DNA of 64,000 nucleotides, from contig JAJTWR010000481.1 of the NCBI GenBank assembly GCA_021613335.1, positions 2,906,001 through 2,970,000 on the forward strand, given 5' to 3'. The notes under the pieces are model-generated. The model made no database searches. It was not told the origin of the DNA and worked only from the letters and a program-made list of their open reading frames with translations. Below, piece after piece: positions 25,205 through 36,781 of the stretch (its first letter is position 1; each line of letters begins with the position of its first letter). Origin of the DNA: Whitmania pigra (Eukaryota; Annelida; Clitellata; Hirudinida; Haemopidae). Made by a program: the position numbers and the translations under genes.

Positions 25205-26348
25205 TTACATTTGGGCAAAGACACGTGTAGAAATCACTACCTTTTGACAATTGGGAATGTAACTGCATCCGAATTGGTATGGAGAACTGGTAAACTTGCG
25301 CTAAAACGAATAAATAATTTAAAAAAAATAAACTATCAGTAAAATAAATGAATAAAATTATTTAAAAAAACATTTGTAAATTATAATTATGTATATTTAT
25401 TTGTAAAATAGGCATCAGCAATTAATTTGAACAAATGATGAGATTTTCTTGATGTCGTTTTATAATTGATTACATTAAATAAATATTTAGCTCCACATGT
25501 TGGAAATGCTATTTGCTAGCACTTAGTTATTAAATTAGGACCGAGAAATTCATTAAATATTAAATCAAATATTTTTATATCTGCGTTACAAAGGTATTAT
25601 AAGTAATTCTCACATTTTTCATTCCACTTAAAATGACGTAATGGTCAGAATTGATTTGACTAGACAGGGCATATTGACTATAGACATTCATCTTCTAAGT
25701 AAGCGCTTATAGTCTTGAGAAAAAATAAACATGGGAAGCTATTCATTTTTTTAAATAATCAGTTATTTATTATAATTATTGAATATTTAGACTAAGATTA
25801 ACTTAATAAATAGGTTACTCTTTTTGTGATGGAAGTGAATAAAACATTAATTGACAATCTGATATAATGTACTAATATTTTATTTAACACTCACCAGACC
25901 AAATGACTTTTGGCATAACTGTTCATTACACCCGTGTATTTATGTGGCCCTAAAATAATAACAATGAAAATAAATAAAGCTGATTTTTGTTTTAAATTTC
26001 AGAATTTAGAAATAAACTAATTAAAGAATAGCAAAATTTCTCCAATAAAAAATCAATAAAGTCTAAAGTTTTAAGTCTTAGTTTCATAAATTGTCTAAAT
26101 ATAAATTTATTAAAAAGATTAATCTAAGATTGGAGATGGTGTAGGAACTGGGTTTGGAATGTTTGGGTTTAGGATCCATCAAGTCGAACCGAAATTTAAT
26201 TATTTAGTTAAATGTATTAAAGGTAATTTTTAATGAGGTGAACAGATAACAAATCTAAACATGTTGGGATGGGCAAGTCTCAATTGATCCAAAATATCCT
26301 GAAACATTTCCCAAGTCTAAGCATAAGGCTTGGGTCTGCTGCATGAAA
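25205..26348 (-). pseudogene. Secreted Cys-family type II copy F, decayed
   Basis: The exon at 26348-26261 aligns with the type II helix exon (MFQDILDQLRLAHPN). An in-frame TAG replaces the TTA codon of KPYALTP, and the usual donor position reads ATGTTT instead of ATAGTT. The last exon, 25300-25205, reads FGCSYIPNC but has Arg (ISTRVFAQM) where the family has its last cysteine. The middle exon was not found. Start unknown. Taken together this is a pseudogene. Confidence 0.7.
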
Positions 26349-26525
26349 CTGGAACCAAAATAATGATTATAAAAAATAAAATCATGACGAAATTTCTTTA
26401 ATGATTATTTAATAAAATAATTGGAATAAAAATATTAACAATTACATTGGTTGTAATTATCTATTGTAGGGGCACGAGTAGTTGCTGCAAGAAGGGTTGG
26501 ATGTGTTATTAGAGATTATGGACTG

Positions 26526-27126
26526 AAATTTTCAAGCATATTTTATTTAATACGCTAAACAAAAATGCAATTGCTTAAATGTTATTCTGTGAAAAATTAT
26601 CTGGTTAAGATTTATCTGATAATGTGCCTGAAAAGTACTAATTTTAGAATGGAATTTTGAAAAATGTTGTTATTTTAGTTTTAATTTTTAATGTTTTTTT
26701 TACAATTCACTAACTTACACAGCTTAAAATGTCCCATTCCGAATCACAATTTGTGTTGACAGCGCATCCGTAATCAGTTGAGTCTTGAATTTTTAAATAT
26801 GATAATTTTTATTTATTTACAACGTATTCTACTTATTATGATGTTTATAGTTTTAAACATTAATAACGTCACTAAAATATCGGGGAAATATTTTGTAGCA
26901 TTCATTTAATAAATCTAAATAATTATTTCTCTTTAGATGCACACCATTTATTGATTTTTGTGAATAAAACTAATCTTGGAAGAGTGGAATAACCATTCTA
27001 AGAAAACTTTTGTCGTTGGCCCACATTTCGGCATTTAATTTCAAAGCTTATTTCTAGATTTTTACTGAACAACATTTAAGCAATAGCATTTTTGTTTAGC
27101 GTATTAAAAAAATATGCTTGAAATTT
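26526..27126. repeat. Inverted repeat of about 70 bp around pseudogene E
   Basis: The arm at 26526-26597 matches the reverse complement of 27058-27126 with a few mismatches and gaps. The shared core is TACGCTAAACAAAAATGC on opposite strands. The 460-bp spacer holds the last exon of pseudogene E. It may be an inverted duplication or the ends of a small DNA element; no target duplication was recognised. Confidence 0.7.
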
Positions 27127-27165
27127 AAAAAGCAAAAAAGCTATAAGCAGACGACTTTTTGCTAT
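26710..27165 (-). pseudogene. Secreted Cys-family type I copy E, start codon and acceptor lost
   Basis: At 27165 the expected ATG reads ATA, followed in frame by AKSRLLIAFLLFKFQA, a signal peptide similar to that of copy B. A TTTAAAA box lies about 34 bases upstream as in intact copies. Exon 3 (26790-26710) encodes IQDSTDYGCAVNTNC then ILSCVS and stop. The base before it is A where the intact copy A has G, so the acceptor AG is gone. Exon 2 was not found. The three lesions make this a clear pseudogene. Confidence 0.75.
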
Positions 27166-27199
27166 TCTCTAGGAAGACAACAAATTGGAATTAAGTTCC

Positions 27200-28990
27200 T
27201 TTTAAAAACTTTCTCTATTAATCGGCCATCTTAATCACCTTAGTTTGTAATGATTTAACGATAAAAAGCGGATTCTTTCGAGACATTCCCGGTTTAAAAA
27301 TTGTAATTTTCAGAAAATTCTACTTGTCCACGTTTTGAGAAAATGACTTCCTTTTGCAAAAATAAATATACAACATTGTTTAATTCATTTTTTGGTTAAG
27401 TGCGTCATTAAGAACGATTATCTCGTTCCCATGCTCAAGTAACTGATCGAATATGAGAACTTTTAAGTAATTGGATGCAACGGATTAATAAGATTAATGA
27501 GAACTTGAGAACGTAGATGTTTGTTTTGGGCCTAAAAAAAAGTTCATGACTTCTTTAGATTAAGCTTGAACGACAAATAGTTTTTCATTGTAAATGAGTG
27601 ACAATTGAATTTATCTAACGAGGCATATATTTTTTTTTAAATTTAAATTACAAACAGGTTAAGAATCAAATCGGCCTTAATCATGGGATTGAAAATACAT
27701 GCAACATTTGTAATATTTTTATCGCTCATAAACAAACGAAAACTTTTTGGAACCTTTAAATTTATTTAAATGGCATTTAATAAATAATATAAAATGCTAA
27801 AGTCAAGCTTACCCGCATTTGTAACCACATGTTTCTCATGTTTAAATATTTAATAAATGATATCAAGCAAGACAAATGTTTATTTGTTTCTTATTGAAAC
27901 TTTAATTAATGCTTGGTGTTGACCTTTTCTCGAAGACTAAGGTCAGAAGAACAAGTTGTTATTGTTGCTTGTGACAACATTTGATGGTTATGGTGAAGGT
28001 GATGGTGTTAGAACTCAGATGAACCAATTCCTTAAAAAAAGATTCGTGTTATTTTCAACAAAGTCTTCCTTTAAAATAAACTCATTACATCTCCCGATTA
28101 AAGAGATCTTGAATAAACTTTGTCAATTATTTTGAGCAGGTGATGTATAAAACAGCTTTATCTATAAAATAACTAACTACCAAATACAACAAACCATTAT
28201 ACTTATTTATGCGTTCCGTTGCAGTTGCAGGAATTGTTGTTGTTTGTAAAAAGTTTTTTAGTTTGATCTTTAAACATTTCAACGCAAGTTAACGCAAGGG
28301 GCTTGCGTTTGTTAGATTTTACATCTAAAATAAAGACATTAATTACATTAGTTTTACTTTTAAAAAACTAATTTAATTTTTTTTTAAATTTTAAAATCCT
28401 CTCAAAAACAATCAGATTGTAACCAACGATATGTCAATGTGGCAGTTGTGAAAATACGATATGGTAACGAATTATAGTCGTTAGGATGTTGAGTCCAATG
28501 CTGTGCAAGGTCAGATCTGAAAGCTGGTTAAGGGATGAACTTTAATTGCCAGGACATGTTAGTTAAATAAAATAATCATTTGAATCTAATTTTTTTTTTT
28601 ACTTTGTGTAGGCACCACAGCTACACTTTATTATACTATTTTTTAATATTTTCTGATAAATATTAATGTTATATTATCCGATCAATAAACTTAAACTCCC
28701 ACTACCGTGTCCTGTTAAATATTCTTTATGTTTTTATAATTTAAAATTTAAAGTTTTTGACGTTAACAACTCTTTAAGTTTTAAAATTACAAATCCTGGA
28801 AAAAAGATCACTTAAAACTGACTAACAATCTGCTGACGCATTCGGCTTTCTAGCTATATTTATTATAACATATGTATTATATATAATTTTGTAACAAATA
28901 ATCTGTATATCTATTGTTTAATAAATTCTTTACGACTAGTCATTAGGAGTTTTTTAAAGCCAACTTTGACTAGGTATTATGTAAAAGTTA
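27200..28990. other. Intergenic within the secreted-protein cluster
   Basis: Includes the block at 27.42-27.48 kb that matches upstream sequence of copy B. Two further CCTTTAAA boxes (about 27.75 and 28.07 kb) are not followed by a recognisable signal-peptide exon on the minus strand. Otherwise AT-rich sequence with nothing supported. Confidence 0.35.
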
Positions 28991-28994
28991 ACAG

Positions 28995-29064
28995 TTAACT
29001 TTTAAAGACACAGCTTAAGACGTTCGTTGGAGCTGGATGACAATACGGATTGTAAACTCGCAAT
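28995..29064 (-). pseudogene. Orphan truncated last exon of the secreted Cys family (copy D)
   Basis: The minus strand reads VYNPYCHPAPTNVLSC and VFKS stop, aligning with the C-terminal exon of copy B. The first third of the exon, including the FGC motif, is missing, and the frame does not follow from the TTAG acceptor in the family's phase 0. No other exon is near. Interpreted as a relic. Confidence 0.5.
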
Positions 29065-29465
29065 CTAACAAAAAAATCTTAATTAATTCATGCATGCGAC
29101 CTGGGATGATGATTGGATTTCAGAAATAAATAAATAAATAAAAATGCATAGAAAAAGTACCTTTGCAGAAAAATTCGGATTATATATGAATTTATAAGCA
29201 ATTACTTCTATGTTATTAGGCTTTAAGTTTTTTTTTTTTTAGATTTTTTTATCTGTACCCATCAAAATATCATTTTTCCGATTGTCGAATCTTAACAGGT
29301 AAGTGAAAGCTGCCGAGACTTTTATTAACCACTGTAAAAAAAGCTAAATGAATCAAATCACCAACGTCAGGAAAACGTAATGCTAATCTACTCCATCTAA
29401 AGTCAAACACTCAAAAACTGCTAAGCAAGCGAATAAATTTCAATCCACGCAATCCGCGGGCTTTT

Positions 29466-30043
29466 CTACGGGGAAGGAGGTGTTGGGCGTTCTTCGAAGG
29501 CGCAGGTCAGAAGCACCACTTTTGGGCATTCCGCGTGGCAGCATCCATAGTAGAACTCACGTGAACCAATTGTCTAAAGCAAACTAACTCGATTTATTTT
29601 CATTAAAGTAATTTAATTAAAACTCACTCAATGCACCTCTATTATTATTATTATTATTACTATTATTATTATTTATTATTATTATTATTGTTATTTTCAT
29701 TATCATTATTTTTAATTGTTTTTTAAAGTCATCCCCAAGTTTCGACAATGAAAAATCGATGATTAAATATAAAACATTGTCATGCATTGTTTTTTACTGC
29801 ATTTTAAATTAGTCAAGCTTTACTGTAAATTAAAATTAAAATTAACTATAAATTAAAACTGCCAATTCTTACCTTTTCCATTTCATTGGCAATGTCGTTT
29901 AATTCCTGTTCATTTCGATGCGAAACGTTTCTTGAACCACTGAGAATTTTAATGACTCTGCCATTGAATCTGTGATCTTCATGACTTGTTCCATTGCATT
30001 TAGTCAATGAGGCAACATAAAGTTCTAAGTAATTTTCATGATA
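29466..30043 (-). CDS. Secreted Cys-family protein, type I copy C (first exon not identified)
   Basis: Exon 2 at 30043-29873 (57 codons, phase 0 at both ends) encodes YHENYLELYVASLTKCNG, then VIKILSGSRN and a helix ending ELNDIANEMEK. The final exon, 29573-29466, encodes REFYYGCCHAEC, VLLTCAF and a Pro-rich end (ERPTPPSP) before TAG. Splice sites are good (AAG|GTAAGA, CTTTAG|ACA). No convincing signal-peptide exon lies upstream. A weak candidate starts near 30.53 kb. It could be an intact gene with a remote first exon, or a fragment. Confidence 0.6.
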
Positions 30044-31065
30044 CTGTTGATACATAAAAGAATGATTTAATGTATAATCTGATTCATCGGCTATTAGTTT
30101 AAATGTCAGTTAATGTTAATTAATGTAAAATAAACATAAAATCTACAGTTTATCAACTGAAGATCAACTTTGCTGTAATTTAATTATCTTTAAAAAACTG
30201 GTTCAAAAATTTCATAATTACACAAATCATATTTTAAATACTTCTTACATTATCTTATTAAATAATTTTCAAAAATTACAGATCCGCATTTGTTCCGCAT
30301 TTGCTAATTAACACAGATTTCTTTAAATCAATATGGAATTCAATCAACAAAGAATTTTTCAAATTTATTTGCCCAATAAAAGTTGAGATTTATTAGATAC
30401 TCTAATAATTACAGTAAAATCACTTGGAGCTAAATGTCTGAATTTCTTGAAAGATAACAAAAGCGTTTTCAAGTTTCCAAAGGATCCAAAAAAGTCTCCA
30501 AACTCGGACGAACCAAAATGGCAAAACCATGGAAATAAGCATTATCAGGCGCTAATGTTCTTAATAACTCGTTACGTTTTTAATTGGAGTTCGAGAATTT
30601 CTTAGTAAAAGAAAGTTTTGGATTTTCAGTCTTATGAATTACGAGAATTAAAGGAGAATAAGGCACATCCTTGTGAATCGTTAATTAATTGCAATTTTAA
30701 TCGCATTAGAAATAAATATTTTCACTCACTAAATTGTTGAATCGGTTAGTCAAGTTGTAAGGAACGCAATCTTTCATTTCTAGAGATTAAACTTTACGTG
30801 ATAATATTATAAAAACTAAATACATTACACATTTTCTTGTTAATATGAGTTAATTGATCAAATACTTAATATTGACAGTCGATGAGAAATTTTTATAACA
30901 TAAATTATCTTGTCTTGCAATCAGTTATCAGAATCGCTAAACTTTATTTGTTGTGCTACTGATGTTTACGAAGCATTTCAACGAGAACAACAAGTTATAC
31001 CTTGCGGTGAAGTTGTATAAACTGGTGATGTTGGTGAACTTGGAAATGACCAAGTGGAACTGAAA

Positions 31066-32133
31066 TTAGAACGCATTTGAACTCTTTACTTCAATACTTT
31101 TAATATTGCAAGATGAAACAAACTCGATTGGGTAAAAGGCACATGCAAGTACGATGTCTCCGTAGCAGTTTGGAATTATACTACAACCGAATTTTCTGGG
31201 AGCAGAGAGCTGCAACAGGACATGAATATGGCTTACATCCATTTCTTAACAAATTAAAGGTAATTGTAGGGTTGGCATTTCACTTAATAAATTATTGTAA
31301 TTATGTTATCTTCTACTACAATATTTATTAGATGAATAAATTATTGTAATTATGTTATCTTCTACTACAATATTTATTAGATGAATATTAATATGTAAAT
31401 TAATTATTGGTTATTTCATGATGTTGTCACTACTTGTACTCAATCTCCTCAAAATAATTAACTACGAAGAGAAAATCAAATAAACACAAAATCGGTAATG
31501 ATTACTTGAGAGTACGGCTTCCACTTTCTTGCAATATTTTCCAAATTCTGACGAATGTCAAGATCGCTGTAAGGGATGTTTTTTCCCAATGCCATTGCCA
31601 AACCAAAGCTATCAGTTTTACCATATTCCACCTTACCAGTACGAACCAGGAAACTTAATTGAGAAAGTTCACCTTGAAAGGGGCATTTATTGTACTGTGA
31701 CGAGGCATAGTCCATGAAGTAATCGCTGTCGTAAACCTATGAAGTTTGGTATTTACAACAAAAATAAAACTTTAATGATCAATAAATCTAATCCCGATTA
31801 ATCTAATCTAATTAATAAATCTAACTAATTTAGAATTCACAGATTTTAGTTCTCCCAAAATACTGTGAAACATGTCAGGGGTTAACGCGTGTGGCACAGT
31901 TGAATCTGGTAATTGTTGAGGATCTGCAAGGATGATCAACAAAATACGCGTGAAACAATTTCAGATATAAACAGAATTTCCAACAAACCCAAATAAGCAG
32001 CCAGACGCCTGCTTCTACGGTGAACTTCAGTATTTTTTAGTTTCCCTAAAAGCTTTCCCCCATCTTGATCATTTCCATGAACCATCAAAACAATGGCTAA
32101 CAAAAACGCCAACGAAAAATAACTCTCTGTCAT
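31066..32133 (-). CDS. Secreted Cys-family protein, type II copy G (4 exons, complete)
   Basis: Exons 32133-31989, 31923-31826, 31736-31506 and 31209-31066 (phases 1, 0, 0) encode 205 aa. A signal peptide (MTESYFSLAFLLAIVLMVHG) is followed by a basic segment ending RRSRRLAAYL, a possible processing site. Then come the helix HALTPDMFHSILGELKS, YNKCPF, the stretch SFGLAMALG, the helix NLENIARKWK, and the core FGCSIIPNC with LACAFYPIEF. The tail is about 20 residues longer than in type I. A TTTTAAAA box lies about 38 bases before the ATG. This is the reference model for type II. Function unknown; TPM/MOLO1-like or CAP-like folds are speculative possibilities. Confidence 0.78.
31286..31383. repeat. 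49-bp tandem duplication
   Basis: Two consecutive identical units starting AATAAATTATTGTAATTATG at 31286 and 31335, just outside the last exon of copy G on its 5' side, in intron 3. Confidence 0.9.
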
Positions 32134-32169
32134 TTCTTCAGACAAAGACAAATTGAATTGGTTTCACCT

Positions 32170-32180
32170 CGTTTTAAAAG
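32170..32180 (-). promoter_or_regulatory. TATA-like box of copy G
   Basis: CTTTTAAAACG on the minus strand, about 38 bases upstream of the start codon, matching the position of the box in copies A, B and E. Confidence 0.4.
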
Positions 32181-32954
32181 CATTTGCCTTTAATTACTGG
32201 TTCTTATCATTACTTTTAAAACATGATGATTTAAGGGTCTTAAGTGGTGTTAGGTTGGAAAAGCTAATGTTTTAAAGAAATAGTTAATTGGCCTGGCATT
32301 TAGAGACAACTTCAGTGTTTAATTTACACTTGAGTTAAGTATCCTCATTCTAGACCCCACATTCTGAAGATTCAAGAAGCTGACGCTAAATTATTGTTTC
32401 AAATGGCTTTTGTGGAAGCACTTGTGTCTGAGTAAATGAAAGAGTTTTGGTCTTTCGCTTCTTTTGATAAAAAAAATATCAAGAGTTCAAAAGCAAAACA
32501 AATAAAATGCCTTAAGCATATTTATAGTCATAACCATATATTTTGAAATGAAGATTTTTTTAAAATTTTAATTTTAATGAATGAAATTACAATAGCTTCA
32601 TCAGATACTTATGCTGTACCATAAGGTTTCGTAATTGTTTTGATATAGTTAATAAAACTAAAGATTATTATTATTATTATTAAAAAACTAAACTAATGAT
32701 GATAAAAACAGAAAAAAGTTTGATGTCTTTTGACAAATAACATGATATTATTATCTATTTGATAATTTTCAACTTTTATTTTCTTTAAAAGAAATTGGGT
32801 GTTAAAGAAAAGCTACTTTCATAATTAATATATTAAACTAAGATAAATAAAATTTTATGAGCATCCAATTCCAAGGAGAATCTTTTTACATTTGGACAAT
32901 CTCTGTCACTTTTTATGAAGATCCTGTTTTGAGATCTTTGGCCAGTTTAGTCGA

Positions 32955-33907
32955 CTAGAATTGTAATGAATTTAACGTCATCATAATATTTGGATGGGAT
33001 GTAATTTTATTAGTTAAAAATGGTACAAACTCTATAGGATAAAAGGCACACAGCAAAATCATATCTCCATGACACTCTGGATCGACACTGCAGCCAAATT
33101 TAGTTGGAACATTTTTTATGAACTGCAATCATGAATAACAATTGCATCATTATTATTAAACGATAATTTACAAAATATTATGAGAGGTGAGGCAAAATCC
33201 ATTGAAAACATAACAAATAGAATAGTATAGAAAATAAAGCGGAAGTAGTTCAATCACGTCTAGAAGAAACACATGAAATCCAAAAGATTGAAATGTATTT
33301 CATGTTATCTTAGATGAGTTGGATTAACTGAAGTAACATTAAGTCTAAATGTTTAATTACGTTATGCTCTTTTAATTTTAATACACTTTTAGTATTAATA
33401 CACCTAAACTCGAAACATTGGATTAAACGATAAATTAGATCACTTGAAAGTTTTTCCAACTCCTTGCAAAGTTTTTCGCGGCTTTCCTCATTTCAACATC
33501 ATCGTAAGGGACTCTTATTCCCAATTCCAATACCACTCCAAAATAATCTTCTTTTGCCTTGTCCACTCTACCGTATCCAACTTCGTAATGAGGTGATTGT
33601 GCGTGTGGAAAAGGACATTTCCAGAAAGATGCCGAAGCATGATCCATAAAATATTCGCTGTCGTATTGCTTTGTATTTTAAAAATTTAAATTTATCAAAC
33701 GAACTTTTCCATTTTCGAATTAATCGCTAATATTTATAACTAGAACAAGTTTATGCAATTGACATTGTTAATTACAATTAATAACATAACAGATTCATAA
33801 AACTACTCTAACTATGTCTGGATGGATGTTATTGAGTTGACTTAAAATATCTTGAAACATATCAGGAGTTAGAGCATAGAGCTTGGATGTATGTGCTGGA
33901 ATGGGAG
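32955..33907 (-). CDS. Secreted Cys-family protein, type II copy H (5' exon uncertain)
   Basis: Exons 33907-33813, 33668-33444 and 33122-32955 match type II phases. They encode YALTPDMFQDILSQ, FWKCPFPHAQSPHYEVG, YFGVVLELG, a helix ending NFARSWKNFQ, and FGCSVDPEC with LLCAFYPIEF, then a 25-residue tail and TAG. The middle exon is closely similar to that of copy K. Upstream at 34044 an ATG opens MNLLKFMFIFIILTTQ, a good signal peptide, about 80 bases after a CCTTTAAAT box at 34124-34132. Its nearest donor (GTGAAG) is in phase 2, whereas the next exon needs phase 1. Either this is not the first exon or the copy is damaged there. Confidence 0.66.
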
Positions 33908-34432
33908 CTGAATTAATTAGTACAAAAAATATTGAAATGATCGTTTAAATAATTTATTTTACTTTTAACTATTAAACATAGTTATTAACTTCACTTCTGA
34001 GTTGTTAATATTATAAATATAAACATAAATTTTAAAAGATTCATAAAATTATTGCTGCTAACGATGAGGGTTGTGATTCTCTGTTGTCTGGAAGAAAGAC
34101 TTCGGAGTTGATTGAAGATAAGGCCTTTAAATTAATTTAATTAATAAATATTTTATTATAATTTTAATATCCGGTTAAGTTAATAATTCAAAAAATTAAA
34201 TGTTGCATCGCTTAAAATTTCATTTTATGGAACAGTTTTAGAAATATTTAAAGAAAATGTTTAAATTAAATTTGAGATTTAAGATATTAAGATATCAATA
34301 AGATATCATTAAGATAGTGTGAAAAAACTAAGTAATTTCTTTGCTGCAATAGTAAATAGTGTGTCCTAGGTTTGTTAATATATTTAATATCTATAATAAT
34401 AATAATAATTTCTATGATATTTAACAATTAAT

Positions 34433-36738
34433 TTACTTATTAAAGATGCAACATAAAATGTCCCTTGTCTTCATTGCACAGTTTCGATTGACGGCACAGC
34501 CAAATGCTTTCGAATCTCGAATCTTTAAATTAAACTTAATTTTATAAAAAAAAAATCATGATTTTTTTAAGAGATTGAATAAAACTATTAGCAATAATGC
34601 ACAATTTTTCAACTGATATCACCTAAACTTAAACATAAATTTGACTTAAATATCGTTTACCCGATGCACTACATTTACATTGTTTTAAATAAGTCAATAT
34701 TTAATCAACACAACAATTACAATTATTATAATTATCGCCTACAAAAGTTGTAAAATTTGCTAATTAAAATCTAGATTCATTATTTAATTGATTGATGAGT
34801 AGTTGCATAACAATTAAATTTTCATTTTTTTAAAACAAAAATCAAATTAAATTTGAACAAAAGTGTCAACCCCATCTAGAAAATTCCTGTTACTTGTCCA
34901 CATGTAAGCGAGACTTTGCAAAGTGTTTGATTTGTCTTTCGCGCCAATCATAACAACAATGTCAGTCGATGACTGCTTACTTTCTTCAATGTTCATTGCA
35001 AGTTTCGTATTGTGATAGAAACAGTCGGCATAAAAAGATGCCTCAGCGTCCATATTAGGATCGTGTTTCTAGAAAGGAATATACAAGTGTACAAATTCAT
35101 GAATGAACGAAAGTGATTTAAACACTAAATTAGAGGAAATATTTTACTCAATTATGATTTTATCGCTTTCACATTGACCCATCGCAATTGCTGATTATGC
35201 AAGTTACATCCTGGAACTTAATTTCATTCTTATCGACTGTTTTATAATCTCATCTTGGTACTTTCAGAGTAATAAAATGTGGGATAATTACATAACACAG
35301 TTTAAAATATCAATGTATTGCACGATAATTTTAATATTTAAAAATACATGTATTAATATTATACTTTTAAAATCACCCAATTAACTCCAAGCAGTGGCTT
35401 AACAAGGGGAATGGTGACAGGAGGTTTGACAGCATTTTGAGGGGTACGTAAAAAATAAAAAGTAGAATAAAACGGTCACCCCTTCTCCTCAGTGTTTTAC
35501 TGTGTCTATTGAAGAGTCGGATTTCAGCAAGTTCAAGTTCTTGCAAACAATTACTCCTTTGTTCACACCATCAAATCCGCTTGATGATAATTATGATTGA
35601 TGATGTTATGATCGATGATATTATGATTGAAGATGTTATGATCGATGATATTATGATTGATGATATTATGATTGATGATATCATGATTGATGATATTATG
35701 ATTGATGATATTATGATTGATGATATTATGATTGAAGATGTTATGATCGATGATATTATGATTGATGATCTTATGATTGATGATATTATGATTGATGATA
35801 TCATGATTGATGATATTATGATCGATGATATTATGATTGATGATATTGTGATTAGTTGATGAAAACATAGAGAAAAAAGAGTTCTTGGGAGAAAGTACGA
35901 GATTGAAGTATTTTATGGAAGCTTCAGGAAACGAGAGAGGGAACTTTCCGATAGACTGATTTTTGAAATTTTATCCCAAAAAATGCAGAATAAATTGGGA
36001 GAGTTTGTAAATTTTTAACCAATTTGACTGTAAAAATATTTGAGAGCTTTTCGAAAACTTGAAGGTTAACTGATTATTAACGGCCAAGAGGAGGCGACAA
36101 AGCTTATGACCGCCCCGGGCGGCAAGAACAGTTGGTACGCCACTGACTCCAAGTCAAATCGAAACCCTCGCCTCTTCATTCACCTCAGCGTTTCATGCCA
36201 GACAATTCTCAGGTACCCAAAATCAATTACAGCGTGTATCTTCGGAAAAGGTTCTCAAGTTAATTCGTTCATTGCTCAATAAGTCATCTTTCGATGCTTT
36301 CCCCATTCCTCTAAAAAAAAACACGCTCTAATTCTATCCTCAATTTTCAATAAATCTGCAATGCAATGCTCTTTTTTAGAACTGGCACATTTCCCTCCAT
36401 CTTCAAAATCTTCTTTAATTTTTTAAAAGCTACCTGAAGACTCGCATCTTCAGGATGTAATGAAACCAGGAAAACAAAGATACAAACCGCCTAAATATGA
36501 CGCTTTAAATATGACACATTATAAATTAAATATTACTAATACCTTGAATTATATTTAACATTTAACAACGTATTCAATAATTTCTAACCAAGCGGCTATT
36601 TGCAGAAATCAAGATTTCTTCAATAAGAATTTGTTCCCACTGATGCAGCATCATTCCTCCAACTTTTACATGGATTAGGAAAAGAAATACGAAAAAAGAC
36701 ATTATGTTGAAATTAATTGAAAAATCAGTGTTTGCCAT
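34433..36738 (-). CDS. Secreted Cys-family protein, type I copy A (3 exons, complete)
   Basis: Exons 36738-36589, 35068-34871 and 34522-34433, all phase 0, encode 145 aa. Exon 1 carries a signal peptide (FFVFLFLIHVKVGG region, residues about 13-27) and a helix ending EEILISANSRL. Exon 2 reads MDAEASFYADCFYH, LAMNIEES, IVVMIGAKD and LAYMWTSN. Exon 3 reads IRDSKAFGCAVNRNC and ILCCIFNK, then TAA. Exon 2 aligns with copy B without gaps over 66 codons. Intron 1 contains a whole hAT-like MITE (35392-36145), which explains its length. A CCTTTAAAT box (36773-36781) lies 35 bases before the ATG. Confidence 0.76.
35392..36145. mobile_element. hAT-like MITE with 8-bp target duplication
   Basis: The left terminus CAGTGGCTTAACAAGGGG at 35392 and the right terminus ending GGTACGCCACTG at 36145 are imperfect inverted repeats of the CAGTGGC type seen in hAT elements. 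A perfect 8-bp duplication ACTCCAAG flanks it at 35384-35391 and 36146-36153. No transposase is encoded. The interior holds a long 15-bp-period minisatellite. Inserted in intron 1 of copy A. Confidence 0.85.
35592..35856. repeat. 15-bp minisatellite (ATGATTGATGATATT units) inside the hAT MITE
   Basis: About 17 units of 15 bases. Variants with GTT for ATT, GAAGAT or ATCGAT form a higher-order pattern. Because the unit is a multiple of three without stops, long artificial open frames appear on both strands (for example MIDDI repeats); these are not genes. Confidence 0.92.
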
Positions 36739-36772
36739 TGGTTTGCGGACAATGCGTTGATCTCATGAATCT

Positions 36773-36781
36773 CCTTTAAAT
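36773..36781 (-). promoter_or_regulatory. TATA-like box of copy A
   Basis: ATTTAAAGG on the minus strand, 35 bases before the start codon at 36738, identical in core and near-identical in spacing to that of copy B. Confidence 0.5.

Noticed and set aside
35509..35868. Overlapping long frames on both strands (MIDDI and INHNI repeats)
   Set aside because: They arise from a 15-bp tandem array inside a MITE, with a unit length divisible by three and no stops.
18150..36738. Assigning the secreted family to CAP/SCP or MOLO1/TPM proteins
   Set aside because: Order of elements and cysteines is suggestive, but the GHYTQVVW-type CAP motif and the TPM signature are absent; no database comparison could be run.
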